Below, piece by piece: positions 1 to 9,309 of a DNA stretch of 64,000 nt. Origin of the DNA: Methanobacterium spitsbergense (GTDB lineage: Archaea > Methanobacteriota > Methanobacteria > Methanobacteriales > Methanobacteriaceae); the NCBI RefSeq assembly GCF_019931065.1, contig NZ_JAIOUQ010000003.1, forward strand, positions 353,569 through 417,568, given 5' to 3'. The position numbers and the translations under genes are program-made. A model generated the notes under the pieces. That model did no database searches, was not told where the DNA came from, and saw only the letters and a list, made by a program, of their open reading frames with translations. Numbering within the stretch: the first letter of the stretch is position 1; every line of letters begins with the position of its first letter.

Positions 1-1032
1 TTTATATTGTACCTCTTAATTGAAACACTTCCAACTACATTTTCAAATCCACAAGTTGGATTAATTCTTCCAGGAGTAGATATTCCTGGTTCTCCACTAT
101 TTATACCTCTCGGCTACGGTATCATTGCTCTTATGACCGTAATGGTTATCCATGAATTTGGTCACGGTATTATTGCCAGGGTAGAGGGAGTTAAAATAAA
201 ATCAATAGGCGTTTTACTGTTAGCTGTGCTTCCTGGAGCATTTGTAGAGCCTGATGAAGAAGATGTTGAAAAATCAAAAAGAATTTCAAAACTAAGAATT
301 TATGCTGCTGGATCTATCTTTAACCTGGTACTTGCATTAATATCCCTACTGATTTTCCTGTTTATTAGTGTGATGATCATCAGTAGCGTAACCGTTGGCC
401 TTCCAGGATTTACAATCCCCGGTACAAATATAACAACTCAACCTGTTGGTTTTAATGTAACCGGTCCAATATTTCCAACATTCCATGAAGATGGTGTTCA
501 AATTGCAAGTGTGGTTCCAAATAGCCCTGCAGCAGGAGTATTAACTACAGGGATGATTATTGAAAGTATTAATGGGGTAAACATTACCAATTATAATAGC
601 TCAGTAAAAGTTCTTAACAACACCAAAATAGGCGAAAATGTAAACATTCAAACAACTACTGGAAATTATACTGTTAAAGCTGGTGTTAATCCTAACAATT
701 CTACAAGAGGTTATATAGGAATAAGAAGTGGAGAACATCTAGTTGTGAATAGCGATGTTGGAAAAGCAGTTGGCTATCAAATACCATGGTTTATATACTC
801 TTTAGCTAACTTATTCTGGTGGATATTCCTTCTGAACTTTGCAGTTGGAACATTCAATCTACTTCCAATGAAACCATTAGACGGAGGATTATTATTAGAG
901 GAGCTTTTAGGCTATAAATTATCAGAAAGCAAAGTGAATAAAATAATGACTCCATTATCTTACGTATTGATTTTGATAATAGCTGTTATCATTATCTATG
1001 GCCTAGGAAGAGGAATATCACTCCTCATTTAA
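1..1032 (+). CDS. Site-2 protease family (M50) membrane metalloprotease with PDZ domain, 5' end cut by window edge
   Basis: The reading frame is open to the first base of the window, so the N-terminus is missing; the visible part is about 343 codons. The HEXXH zinc motif (HEFGH) lies near residue 50, inside a hydrophobic segment. A PDZ-like domain follows (about residues 165-230, with a GVLTTGMIIESINGV core). The third zinc-ligand region reads NLLPMKPLDGG near residues 285-297, within C-terminal membrane helices. Family knowledge: S2P enzymes cleave transmembrane substrates within the bilayer, often releasing regulators. No partner or substrate can be named from context; the next genes are on the other strand. 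The gene ends without overlap and is followed by an AT-rich spacer of 176 bases. Confidence 0.88.
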   Translation, partial: FILYLLIETLPTTFSNPQVGLILPGVDIPGSPLFIPLGYGIIALMTVMVIHEFGHGIIARVEGVKIKSIGVLLLAVLPGAFVEPDEEDVEKSKRISKLRIYAAGSIFNLVLALISLLIFLFISVMIISSVTVGLPGFTIPGTNITTQPVGFNVTGPIFPTFHEDGVQIASVVPNSPAAGVLTTGMIIESINGVNITNYNSSVKVLNNTKIGENVNIQTTTGNYTVKAGVNPNNSTRGYIGIRSGEHLVVNSDVGKAVGYQIPWFIYSLANLFWWIFLLNFAVGTFNLLPMKPLDGGLLLEELLGYKLSESKVNKIMTPLSYVLILIIAVIIIYGLGRGISLLI

Positions 1033-1208
1033 ATTCTTATTTTCATTTTTATAATCAAAAACAAAAAATGGAACATATAACATAATATGTACTCAACATC
1101 ATTTCGAAAACATTCTTAGAATGGAATTAAACCATCCTATTCATTTTTTAATTATTGTAATATCATTTATATTTATTTTTCAAAAAGACTAATTGATATT
1201 TATTGAAT

Positions 1209-1544
1209 TTAGAAACTCAAGACCTGATCAATATTTTCCATAATATCCCGAACCAACTCATCATACGTAATAAATTGTTCAACGTTGTTTACGAAAACAT
1301 CAACAGTTAAACCTCTTGCTTTAAGATCATCCCTACAAACATACATATTTATAGAATTATTGGGATCATTTAACATCTCAATTATTATTTCAGACACATA
1401 ATGGCCCGATCTAAAACAATAAACACCATTTCCAATTAGATAAATAGATACTTCCGTATTTCCAAGGTATATCTTAAGAAATTTAAGAAATGTATTAAAA
1501 CCTTCTTCAGAGGGAGTTTTTGTGAGTATAAATCCAACGTGCAT
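1209..1544 (-). CDS. DsrE-fold small protein (third of the cluster)
   Basis: This 111-residue protein has the DsrE-like Rossmann pattern: a hydrophobic first strand (MHVGFILTKT), then a VSIYLIGNGVY segment. It carries a Cys at residue 70 in the context YVCRDDLKARGL. That position matches the active Cys of DsrE/TusD-type sulfur-relay proteins, which precedes an ARG sequence. A second Cys is at residue 43. The start is an ATG preceded by GTGGTT. It is the last gene of a minus-strand run that begins at 2971, only 24 bases after the Fe-S protein gene. I infer sulfur transfer or persulfide handling with its neighbours; the actual acceptor is unknown. Confidence 0.75.
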   Translation of the reverse strand: MHVGFILTKTPSEEGFNTFLKFLKIYLGNTEVSIYLIGNGVYCFRSGHYVSEIIIEMLNDPNNSINMYVCRDDLKARGLTVDVFVNNVEQFITYDELVRDIMENIDQVLSF

Positions 1545-1568
1545 ATAACCACTTGTGAAATTTTTATA

Positions 1569-2183
1569 TTATTCATTCCAACCCATAGATAGCATTATTT
1601 GAATCCCAAGAAGTTCTTTTAGACATGAAACATCTTTATTATGCTCCCTATCCCTAAGTGGTTTGCATTTATCCAGTTTTATGTCTCCTGAAAGCAGTTT
1701 AATTGCAAATGCCATGCATGTAACCTCGCCACATTTTTCACAGTTAGTTTTTGGTAGACAATTATAAAGTGCAAGTGGTCCTATCTTTGAGAGTTTTTCC
1801 TTAATTTCAGAGTAATCTAATCCATTATCACTATTTAATTCGATAAATACCTCATTAATTACTTTCATAATTTCCGTAACTGCTTCAATTGCGTCTTCTT
1901 TGTCAATAGTTTTATTCATGCTGATCTTACCAGAGGGGTATAATGTTACTAGTCTGTTTTGAATATTCAGAGTAATGATTCCCTTATTTTCAATAAAATT
2001 AACCTTACCTGGAGGATATCTGGTTATTAATAACGGAATTACATCCCTTATTTCTGAATCAAGCTGCATTAAAACTCTGATCATATTTTCTGCAACTATA
2101 CATGGATTTATTTGTTGTATTGTGGCCTTTTTTACAAGTGCACCATCAACAAATATTTCATATTCGATTTCGTCTATCTCCAT
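1569..2183 (-). CDS. 4Fe-4S cluster (Fes-domain) protein
   Basis: The protein has 204 residues. The first 120 or so show no recognised domain. The C-terminal part has a cysteine pattern at residues 142, 148, 151, 156 and 173 (CLPKTNCEKCGEVTC, then DKC). This is the 4Fe-4S Fes motif also found at the N-terminus of the corrinoid iron-sulfur protein CdhE and in related electron-transfer proteins. The gene sits between two DsrE-fold genes, 40 bases after one and 24 bases before the next, so cotranscription is likely. Inference: it could supply electrons to, or sense the state of, the sulfur-relay proteins. I see no corrinoid-binding domain, which argues against a CdhE role. Confidence 0.72.
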   Translation of the reverse strand: MEIDEIEYEIFVDGALVKKATIQQINPCIVAENMIRVLMQLDSEIRDVIPLLITRYPPGKVNFIENKGIITLNIQNRLVTLYPSGKISMNKTIDKEDAIEAVTEIMKVINEVFIELNSDNGLDYSEIKEKLSKIGPLALYNCLPKTNCEKCGEVTCMAFAIKLLSGDIKLDKCKPLRDREHNKDVSCLKELLGIQIMLSMGWNE

Positions 2184-2223
2184 TGATAACCCTCATTTGT
2201 AAATAAATTATGTTAGTTACACA

Positions 2224-2586
2224 TTAAATTCGGATAAAGGCAGTATTTTTAGTTCTAGACTTTACTATATCATATAATTCATTATCATTTATTATTTGGG
2301 AAGCTTCAACCAAATCATCTTCTACAATACCACGATCAAGCATAGATTCTAGATGTACGTATATATTGCCCTCTGGAAAAACTAAATAGGACAATTCTCC
2401 AACATTAGGATAATTTACGCTTCCACAGGGTTCTTGATCCTTAATAGCTGCATAAACACCATCCCCTGTAAGTAATACATCAGCATCCATTCCCTTGTTA
2501 AGACAGGCTATTGCTACATAAAAAGCGCTAAAAGTATCTTCATAACCATATGGTGCTTTATCAACTATTATTAAAACAGTATCCAT
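2224..2586 (-). CDS. DsrE/DsrF (TusC-like) family protein
   Basis: The protein has about 120 residues with the DsrE fold: MDTVLIIVDKAPYG at the N-terminus and LLTGDGVYAAIKDQ in the middle. A Cys at about residue 54 (EPCGS) is not in the usual DsrE active-site position, as in TusC/DsrF members, which have a structural role in their hexamer. I chose the ATG at 2586. A GTG three codons earlier (2595) would overlap the upstream gene's stop, and both lie in an AGTGGGTGAC ribosome-binding stretch. Translational coupling to the upstream DsrE gene is likely. Confidence 0.75.
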   Translation of the reverse strand: MDTVLIIVDKAPYGYEDTFSAFYVAIACLNKGMDADVLLTGDGVYAAIKDQEPCGSVNYPNVGELSYLVFPEGNIYVHLESMLDRGIVEDDLVEASQIINDNELYDIVKSRTKNTAFIRI

Positions 2587-2587
2587 G

Positions 2588-2971
2588 TCACCCACTCAAT
2601 GTTATTACTTTATCACTTTTCCTAACCCATCCAGGAATGTCGTAGACACTTGTTATAGAAACACCTTTTAGATAAGATGCATTATCACAGGCGTGTCCCC
2701 TTGCTGTAGCACACCTTACACACGCCCTAACATCTGCTCCTTTTTTTATTAGATGTCTCAATCTCTCACCCACATTTGGAAATGAATGTGGGTTTTGGTT
2801 TTTCTTAGGAATGTGTGTAGCATCCATGTATAAAAATAGATTTACCTTGTATCCTATGTTAAGAGCACTTTCAGCAATATTGTGGGCCATTTCAACATAT
2901 TGAGATCGGTATGGTCCCTCTGTAAGTATGATTGTCAAGGTCTTTTTTTCTTCTCGTATATTTTCAACCAT
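2588..2971 (-). CDS. DsrE/TusD-like sulfur-relay protein
   Basis: This 127-residue protein is the first gene of the four-gene DsrE/Fe-S run. After a first strand (LTIILTEGPY) comes NVGERLRHLIKKGADVRACVRCATARGH, with Cys84 and Cys87 in the CxxCAxxRG signature of catalytic DsrE/TusD subunits, plus Cys95. Family knowledge: the first Cys accepts a persulfide and passes it down a relay for tRNA thiolation or sulfur oxidation and reduction. The start ATG has no obvious ribosome-binding site, so the mRNA may be leaderless or have a short leader. Its stop lies directly before the next gene's start. Confidence 0.8.
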   Translation of the reverse strand: MVENIREEKKTLTIILTEGPYRSQYVEMAHNIAESALNIGYKVNLFLYMDATHIPKKNQNPHSFPNVGERLRHLIKKGADVRACVRCATARGHACDNASYLKGVSITSVYDIPGWVRKSDKVITLSG

Positions 2972-3083
2972 TGTATAATTTTTTATTTTTCATACAATAA
3001 ATAATAGTGCATGAATAATAATGAAAGATATTAAATTGAGAATATCCAAGAATAAACTGAACATCTCATTATAAATTAAATAA

Positions 3084-3740
3084 TCAATTTTTTAATTTAT
3101 CCATTTCAATTGCATCTTCAAATGCGTCCCTATGAAAATTTGCTGCTAATTCCTTTTTACACTCATCAACAAACAACCTCATCTTAGAAGCCCTGCAAGG
3201 GTAATGTTGGACTTTAAGACCTGCTTTTATGGGAAGGTTATTAACGTCCTCTCCAACCATCTCTTCAGCTACGAAAAATGTTGAACCGCACGGAGATGAT
3301 CTTAAAACATGAACTTTTGATACTTTATTACCTACGGTTTCTATTTCTACTATAGGTTTTCCAAACTTGGACACAAATTCATTAAAAACTTCGTCTCCAC
3401 TTTCTTCAAGGTCACACATATTCTCCGGACAAATAACATTGTCATATTCTTCAATCTGATTTTTAAAGCCTTCACCTTTCCATGCACCTACTATGATCCA
3501 TTCAACATGATCATGAAGTTGTTCAACTAGCTCCAATAAAAGATCAGGGTGCAAAATATAACTGATAATTATATCTGTACTTTTAAGACTTTCAAGAGCT
3601 TCTTCAGCTATTTCAACATCTTCCATGAACATTGATTCTGGTTGTTCTAACTCGATAAAATCGCACTCAAATTCCTTAGAGATTGTATCAAACGCTCTAT
3701 CACCATAAGGACCATCTGTAACCACACCAATCTTTAACAT
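3084..3740 (-). CDS. DUF166 family protein
   Basis: The protein has about 218 residues. It matches the archaeal DUF166 family as I recall it, with an N-terminal Rossmann-like strand ([17 protein letters not shown]) and Cys-containing segments ([36 protein letters not shown]). The family has sometimes been labelled thymidylate synthase, but I see nothing here that proves that activity. I start at the ATG at 3740, because GTGGAGATT precedes it; an in-frame TTG 15 bases upstream is inside that site. It lies 112 bases upstream of the DsrE run on the same strand and may or may not share its transcript. Confidence 0.72.
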   Translation of the reverse strand: MLKIGVVTDGPYGDRAFDTISKEFECDFIELEQPESMFMEDVEIAEEALESLKSTDIIISYILHPDLLLELVEQLHDHVEWIIVGAWKGEGFKNQIEEYDNVICPENMCDLEESGDEVFNEFVSKFGKPIVEIETVGNKVSKVHVLRSSPCGSTFFVAEEMVGEDVNNLPIKAGLKVQHYPCRASKMRLFVDECKKELAANFHRDAFEDAIEMDKLKN

Positions 3741-4367
3741 TATTAATCTCCACAAACATGTATTAAATAAATCTACAATTTCAGTTTAATTATTATTCAC
3801 ATTATTATATAATTTTAAGATAAAATAAGAATAATTCCCATGAGGAAAAATTATATTCTTTATATCTTAGAATACAAGAGAATTCACAAAAATTGATTTT
3901 ATAAATAAGATATTATTGATTAATCCCATAAATCCTTCTTTAGCTACAGCCTTTGCTATAATTATATGTTGAAATGCTGTTTTTTGATTTTATAATATCC
4001 CAAACTTATCGGTTATCAGCTCAGTTTAATATCCGTTCTTTTACACTTAACCAATTTCATCTTTTTCTTTCATTACAAATACTTTTACAGAATCCTATTA
4101 GCCTTATTCACAGATAATAATATGCATTTATAGCTATTTTTGACTGCCATTACTTGTATACTATTATTTTTCCTACAAGTCTTTCATCTAAATTTATGTT
4201 CAGTATTTAAATGTCCAATTAAAAATTTCTAATTTAGAATATTTATCAATTGACAGGAAAAATAGATAAATTCCTTCCATATTAGTCAACATTTTAATAT
4301 AGAAACTTCAAAAAAATCAATTATATTATTAAATTTTTGGGGAATCAATCCCTAAGGTGTAAAAAAC
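3741..4367. other. AT-rich intergenic region, no gene seen
   Basis: These roughly 630 bases separate two divergent genes and are stop-rich in all frames. Visible elements are limited to a TATA-like stretch around 4320-4333 and an AAGGTGT ribosome-binding site at about 4353-4359, both serving the flavoprotein gene at 4368. A small GGGA/TCCC stem lies just before that site. I see no RNA gene or repeat. Confidence 0.5.
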
Positions 4368-5708
4368 ATGAAAGTAGTAATAATAGGCAGTGGTGCAGGT
4401 GGGCTTACTGCAGCATCAAACATTAAGAAATATTCTGAGAAGGCAGAAGTAACAGTAATAACACTAGAAAATAGAGTAGCTTATTCTCCATGCGCTATCC
4501 CTTATGTTATTGGTGGAGAAATAGCATCATTCGATGAGATAGTAATGCATACCCCAGAATATTATAATGAACATGGCATTAATATCATTACAGAATCCGA
4601 GGCTATTGAAGTCGTTTCTTCAGAAAATATTGTGAAATACAAACCAAAAAATGACAATGAAGTTATTTTAAACTATGACTATTTAGTCATTGCAACTGGT
4701 GGATCACCATTCATTCCGCCAGTGAAAGGAACTGATCTACAGGGAGTTTTCAAAGTCAGAACTATTGAAGACGGAGCAAAAATTAAAGAATGGGCTGAAA
4801 AAAGTGAGAATGCAGTTGTTGTAGGTGCAGGAGCCATAGGTTTAGAAGTAGGATATGGCCTTAAAGAACTTGGAATTAATGTAAGTGTTACTGAAATGTT
4901 GCCCCAGATACTCCCAAGATCATTTGACCCTGATATGGCAATTAAAGTACAGAAATACCTTGAAAGTCAGGGCATTAATATAATTTTAAATCAGGCCTTA
5001 GATGAAATTTTGGGCAATGAACTTGCAGAAAAAGTTGTTATTGGTAATAATATCATTGATGTAGATATAGTAATATTATCAACGGGCATAAGACCATCTA
5101 TAAAACTTGCTAAATCAGCAAAATGTGCTGTTGGTAAAATGGGTGTCAAAGTAAACGAAAAAATGCAAACATCAATACCAAACATATACTCTGTAGGTGA
5201 TTGTGTAGAAGTTTATGATGGAATAACCAAACAGAAAACTCAGTCCCCCTTTGGAACAACAGCAGTGCGTCAGGGAAAAGTTGCTGCGAAAAATATAACA
5301 GGAAGAGAAGCAGTTTTCAGACCCGTATTAAACTCTGTTGTATCAAAGATAGGCGAGCTTGAAATAGGGGCCGTTGGATTAACAGAGATATCTGCCAATT
5401 TAAACGGTTTAGATATTATTGTTGGAAGAAGTAAAGCCTTAACAAAGGCCAGATACTATCCTGGCTGTAAACCAATAGACACTAAAATTATTTGCAGTAA
5501 AGAAGGTAAAATTTTAGGATGTCAGATCATTGCAAAGGAAACAGTGGCAGAAAGGGTCGACACAATGGCATTGGCAATAGCTAAAGAAGTGGAATGTGAA
5601 GAATTAACAGAGATGGAATTTTCATATGCACCTCCAGTTTCAATGGTAGTAGATCCTATAGTACTAGCAGCAGAAGATGCTTTAAATAAAATAAAAAAAG
5701 ATCTTTAA
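4368..5708 (+). CDS. NADH oxidase / CoA-disulfide reductase-like FAD-dependent oxidoreductase
   Basis: The protein has 446 residues. An FAD-binding GSGAGG motif is at residues 7-12, followed by the redox cysteine Cys42 in AYSPCAIPYVIGG, the position of the cysteine-sulfenic acid in water-forming NADH oxidases and CoA-disulfide reductases. A second nucleotide motif, VVVGAGAIGLEVG, is near residue 155. A C-terminal dimerisation domain ends the protein. Family members reduce oxygen, disulfides or polysulfide with NAD(P)H, and sequence alone does not separate these. It is convergent with a rubrerythrin gene and 1.7 kb from the F420H2 oxidase/MsvR pair, which supports an oxidative-stress role. An AAGGTGT site precedes the ATG. 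Confidence 0.85.
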   Translation: MKVVIIGSGAGGLTAASNIKKYSEKAEVTVITLENRVAYSPCAIPYVIGGEIASFDEIVMHTPEYYNEHGINIITESEAIEVVSSENIVKYKPKNDNEVILNYDYLVIATGGSPFIPPVKGTDLQGVFKVRTIEDGAKIKEWAEKSENAVVVGAGAIGLEVGYGLKELGINVSVTEMLPQILPRSFDPDMAIKVQKYLESQGINIILNQALDEILGNELAEKVVIGNNIIDVDIVILSTGIRPSIKLAKSAKCAVGKMGVKVNEKMQTSIPNIYSVGDCVEVYDGITKQKTQSPFGTTAVRQGKVAAKNITGREAVFRPVLNSVVSKIGELEIGAVGLTEISANLNGLDIIVGRSKALTKARYYPGCKPIDTKIICSKEGKILGCQIIAKETVAERVDTMALAIAKEVECEELTEMEFSYAPPVSMVVDPIVLAAEDALNKIKKDL

Positions 5709-5745
5709 TTATTTATTATTAGTTTAGACGGTAAATAGAAGGGTA

Positions 5746-6162
5746 TTAAAAATACCTTTCTAAAATACCTTTCAACATTCTAGCATGCCTTGCTTCGTCC
5801 CTGGAACTTTCATCAAAGAAATCATGGGCAGGATCTATATCTTCCAGCTTAGCTTTTTTCGCAGAAGCTTTCTTTTCATTATTTGCCATTGTTTCTCCTT
5901 TAAGCATCATTTCGAGATTATCTTTAAGAGATGAAGAAATTACTCCATTCATTTCAGCAAATACTGACGCATGAGCTGCTTCTTCAAAAGCTATTGTTTT
6001 CAAGACCTCAGCAACTTCTGGAAGACCATCTCTCTGGGCTAATCTTGCCATTGCTAAATACATACCAACTTCAGCACATTCTCCTTCAAAATTAGCTTTA
6101 ACATCCTTTTCCATTTCTGTTCCTTTACATACACCAATTTCATGTTCGTTAATAAGTTCCAT
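5746..6162 (-). CDS. Rubrerythrin-like diiron (ferritin-like) protein without rubredoxin domain
   Basis: The protein has 138 residues. Two ExxH diiron motifs are visible, FEEAAHA in the middle and [10 protein letters not shown] near the C-terminus, plus an early Glu-rich helix ([11 protein letters not shown]). There is no CxxC rubredoxin domain, so electrons must come from a separate partner. Rubrerythrins reduce hydrogen peroxide. The gene is 51 bases downstream of the F420H2 oxidase gene on the same strand and is probably cotranscribed with it under MsvR control. A GGTATT/AATACC stem overlaps its stop codon near 5742-5756. Confidence 0.87.
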   Translation of the reverse strand: MELINEHEIGVCKGTEMEKDVKANFEGECAEVGMYLAMARLAQRDGLPEVAEVLKTIAFEEAAHASVFAEMNGVISSSLKDNLEMMLKGETMANNEKKASAKKAKLEDIDPAHDFFDESSRDEARHARMLKGILERYF

Positions 6163-6212
6163 TTTTTCATCTCCTTTATGACTAATTTGTAAGAAATATA
6201 TCAGATAGTATC

Positions 6213-7421
6213 TCAGTTTACAAGTTTCCTTCCCATTTCAAAGCAGCGTTCTAGATCATTGGATTTTGGTAAATAATAAACTTCAATTTCATCTTTAACA
6301 TCAAATCCACATTCTTCAAGTTCTTTCTTTATTATATTGGACGCTCCACCCTGTCCTCCCATAGAACCAAATGTTACTGCCTTTTTTTTTATCCCTGTTC
6401 TGTTAAATTTCAAACCACGTAAGTAATAAATAATATCTCCTGCACTTGGAAATGGTTCATCATATATGGTTGGAATTCCAAATGCAATGGCTTTACTATC
6501 TAAAATATCCTTCACTATTTCGCTGCGTTCGTCTTCGTGAAGATAGTAAATTTTTACATCTGCTCCCTCACTTATAACACCTTCTGCAACTGCATGTGCC
6601 ATTTTCTGTGTTGAACCATGCATTGTGTCGTATATAATTGTAACTTTTTCTTCACATTGTCCCGATGCCCAAGCACTGTAAGCACCAATTACCTTCATTG
6701 GATCTGTCCATATCTGTCCATGAGATGGAGCTATCATTTTAATCTTATCTAATAATCCTAATTCCGTCACTTCTTCGAATTTTTTCAGAACAAGTTTTGA
6801 GAGAGGAGTAATCAAGTTAGCATAGAATTTCTTGGTAGCATCCATCAAAACATATTCTGGAATTTCATTATCATATCTCTGGGAGTAACATATATGCTGT
6901 CCAAATGCATCATTTGAAAATAGAATTCCTTCTTCCACTAACAAAGTGAACATACTATCAGGCCAGTGCAGTAAAGGAGCTTCTAAAAAAGTTAAAGTAG
7001 CGCCTTCAAGTTCAAGTACATCTCCTGTTTTAACTGTAACAAATTTTGCACTTTCTAATGAAGGGTAATGGTTTTTAAGACCTTTAACAGCAATTTCAGT
7101 ACAGTATATAGGTGCTTCAGGGAATTTTTCATGTATTTCTGGTAATGCACCACTATGATCCTTTTCAATGTGGTTCTGTATTATCACATCAATTCTCATA
7201 TCCTTTCCTTCTTTCTGGAAAGCATCCGCTATTCTTCCCCACATTTGATTAGATTTCCCATAATATGTATTGTCAATTAAAGCAACCTTATCCTTTCCAA
7301 ATACTAGATATGCATTATAAGTTGTACCATTCAAAGTGTATCCATGATATGATCTTAAATCCCAGTCTAGAAATCCAACCCAATATACTCCATCTTTTAT
7401 TTTGACTGCATCTGCCTTCAT
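6213..7421 (-). CDS. fpaA: F420H2 oxidase (A-type flavoprotein, FpaA/FprA)
   Basis: The protein has about 402 residues. An N-terminal metallo-beta-lactamase-like domain carries the diiron ligands H-x-E-x-D-H (NHIEKDHSG, His84/Glu86/Asp88/His89 counted from the chosen start). A C-terminal flavodoxin domain begins near [17 protein letters not shown]. The family reduces O2 to water with reduced F420, detoxifying oxygen in methanogens. I chose the ATG at 7421 because GGAGGGTG sits just ahead of it; an in-frame TTG at 7436 lies inside that region. The divergent gene is msvR, the known regulator of this gene in Methanothermobacter, and an MsvR-type dyad lies in the leader. Confidence 0.93.
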   Translation of the reverse strand: MKADAVKIKDGVYWVGFLDWDLRSYHGYTLNGTTYNAYLVFGKDKVALIDNTYYGKSNQMWGRIADAFQKEGKDMRIDVIIQNHIEKDHSGALPEIHEKFPEAPIYCTEIAVKGLKNHYPSLESAKFVTVKTGDVLELEGATLTFLEAPLLHWPDSMFTLLVEEGILFSNDAFGQHICYSQRYDNEIPEYVLMDATKKFYANLITPLSKLVLKKFEEVTELGLLDKIKMIAPSHGQIWTDPMKVIGAYSAWASGQCEEKVTIIYDTMHGSTQKMAHAVAEGVISEGADVKIYYLHEDERSEIVKDILDSKAIAFGIPTIYDEPFPSAGDIIYYLRGLKFNRTGIKKKAVTFGSMGGQGGASNIIKKELEECGFDVKDEIEVYYLPKSNDLERCFEMGRKLVN

Positions 7422-7457
7422 ATATTCACCCTCCAAAATTTTTTTAAGTCACAATAT

Positions 7458-7477
7458 GGTTCGTGTTCATACGAACC
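7458..7477. promoter_or_regulatory. MsvR operator box, fpaA-proximal
   Basis: GGTTCGTGTTCATACGAACC is a perfect dyad with 7-bp arms. It contains the published MsvR core form TTCGTA-N4-TACGAA with one change (TTCGTG on the left). It lies between the shared TATA region (about 7509-7517) and the fpaA start, so binding would cover the fpaA transcript start or leader. Assignment of MsvR as the binder is inferred from the divergent regulator gene and the known Methanothermobacter system. Confidence 0.85.
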
Positions 7478-7522
7478 TTGCGTTGTATGGTAGTATACGA
7501 ACAAGTTGTATATAAATGTTAC

Positions 7523-7540
7523 GTTCGTGGTTATACGAAC
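7523..7540. promoter_or_regulatory. MsvR operator box, msvR-proximal
   Basis: GTTCGTGGTTATACGAAC has 6-bp arms and the same 16-bp core geometry as the other box (TTCGTG-N4-TACGAA). It sits just downstream of TATATAAA (about 7510-7517), where the msvR transcript start is expected, which fits autorepression. A further half-site (TATACGAAC) lies between the two boxes at about 7494-7502. Confidence 0.83.
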
Positions 7541-7581
7541 CATTATATAGATGTTAGAATAGATGCACAATTAGAAAAAAT

Positions 7582-8358
7582 ATGAAAAATATAAAATCTA
7601 AAAAAACTAATGTTAACCCTATAAAGATATTTGGAACAACAAATGGGATCAATATTGTTGAAAGTCCTATAAAAGCAAAAATACTATCCATTCTCGAGGA
7701 AGAAGATAGAAGTGGAGCAGAAATAGTAAAATTAACAGGAAAATCTAAAGCAACAATATCGGCCCATATGCATGATCTAGTTGAAATGGGTATAGTAAAC
7801 TCAAAACCCAATCCTGCTGATGGTAGAAGTAAATTATTCTATATTAAATCCAAATCTATTGGAGATTTCTCTCGTGAAAATGAATTTAAAAAGGAAATGG
7901 ACACCTATATAACTGAAAATGTAGTATATTCTAGTGATCCTTTTGAATTTTTCAGATTCATTTTTAGAACAATTAGAGTAGCTCTAATGGAAGAAGGGTT
8001 TAATATTGACCCAATATTACATAATGCAGGGATTAAAGTAGGTTTAGCTTACTATAATAAATTACAAAATGAAGAAATAGAAATCATGATAGATAATATA
8101 GCTCATTTCTGGAAAGAAAATAAACTTGGTAATATAAAAGTAGAAAAACTTGAACCGTTAACATTAAGGGCATATGATTGTTTTGAATGTGAAGACTTAC
8201 CTAAGATTGGTAAATCAGCATGTGCATTTGATTCTGGAATTCTTGAAGCATTATTTTCTACACATTACTCAGAGAAGGTAGATGTAAAAGAGATCAAATG
8301 TTTTGCAAAGGGTGATGATTACTGTTGTTTCACCGTGAATAAAAACCTAAAATATTAA
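7582..8358 (+). CDS. msvR: MsvR-type redox-sensing transcriptional regulator (ArsR-like HTH plus V4R domain)
   Basis: The protein has 258 residues. Residues about 25-90 form a winged helix (AEIVKLTGKSKATISAHMHDLVEMGIV). The C-terminal half is a V4R domain with conserved cysteines in YDCFECEDL, SACAFDSG, EIKCFAKG and YCCFTV. MsvR proteins are restricted to methanogens and change DNA binding with the thiol redox state. The gene is divergent from fpaA with paired TTCGTG-N4-TACGAA boxes between them, as in Methanothermobacter. The cysteine-rich end is consistent with redox switching. The upstream ATG at 7562 is closed by a stop, so 7582 is the first usable start. Confidence 0.92.
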   Translation: MKNIKSKKTNVNPIKIFGTTNGINIVESPIKAKILSILEEEDRSGAEIVKLTGKSKATISAHMHDLVEMGIVNSKPNPADGRSKLFYIKSKSIGDFSRENEFKKEMDTYITENVVYSSDPFEFFRFIFRTIRVALMEEGFNIDPILHNAGIKVGLAYYNKLQNEEIEIMIDNIAHFWKENKLGNIKVEKLEPLTLRAYDCFECEDLPKIGKSACAFDSGILEALFSTHYSEKVDVKEIKCFAKGDDYCCFTVNKNLKY

Positions 8359-8389
8359 GCATAGGAATTTCTTTTGATTAAATATATGG

Positions 8390-9091
8390 CTATTTTTTAT
8401 CCCTAAATTTAACAATGGTAGTGGATAAATATTTTTTATCCTTTGAAAATCCTTCAAAAACATTTTCATCTTGCATACTGCAATTTTGAACCGAAATGAT
8501 AGATTTATCTCTATTATCTTGATTAACAATTTCTTCAAGAATTTCAGAATGCCTTGAAGTTTTCATAATTACAAATGTATCTCCATATTCCATTATCCTC
8601 TTCAACCTGTCATCAACCTTGGGAACTATAACTACTATTTCATCCTTTTCAGCCAAAGAAATTCCTGCTGCAGCAGCACATCCTGTAAATGAAGTTATGC
8701 CAGGTATTATTTCAATCTCATAACCCGATTCAGCTATCCTCTTAGCAACATAAGAAAAAGTACTGTAAATTGTTGGATCCCCAAGTGTAATGAATGCGAC
8801 ATCTTTGCCATCAGATAGATTAGTATTAATGATCTCTGCTGCTAGATCCCAATATGAATTCAGGGCAGATTTATCTTCTATCATTGGGAAAAGTGGATCT
8901 AAAATATCATATTTTTCATTCCTTTCATCTAAAATAGGTTGTACTATTGAAAGTGCAAGACTAGGCTTTAACTTAGCAGATCTTGGGGAACATATAACTT
9001 CGACATTTTTAAGGATTTTAGTTGCTTTAATAGTTAAAAGATCGGTATCTCCTGGCCCTACTCCCACTCCAAATAATTTTCCTTTTTTCAT
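8390..9091 (-). CDS. cbiL: Cobalt-factor II / precorrin-2 C20-methyltransferase
   Basis: This 233-residue member of the tetrapyrrole methylase fold has the N-terminal GVGVGPGDTDLLTIKA loop and the SAM-binding regions FITLGDPTIYSTF and IIPGITSFTGCAAAAG. The combination is typical of CbiL/CobI, which adds the C20 methyl group in anaerobic corrin synthesis. The length is normal. It stands alone between msvR (convergent) and the helicase gene (divergent). The other corrin genes in this window (cbiH, cbiG, cbiB) lie more than 25 kb away, so the pathway is not in an operon here. Confidence 0.92.
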   Translation of the reverse strand: MKKGKLFGVGVGPGDTDLLTIKATKILKNVEVICSPRSAKLKPSLALSIVQPILDERNEKYDILDPLFPMIEDKSALNSYWDLAAEIINTNLSDGKDVAFITLGDPTIYSTFSYVAKRIAESGYEIEIIPGITSFTGCAAAAGISLAEKDEIVVIVPKVDDRLKRIMEYGDTFVIMKTSRHSEILEEIVNQDNRDKSIISVQNCSMQDENVFEGFSKDKKYLSTTIVKFRDKK

Positions 9092-9309
9092 ATTTAGATA
9101 ACACCTATAAAATTTATTATTACTATCTTATAAATTAATACTTTAAAAATTTTATCATTTTTTGGATTAAATTTAATCTAATAAACTCTATCCATTTAAA
9201 TCTATTTGAACTTTGGATAAGACCTTTTTTAAAGGTTTCTTTTTAGAAATTTTTTCTAATTTTATATAAGGTTTCATTTTTATACCATCGCTGATAAATA
9301 TAAGTCTCT

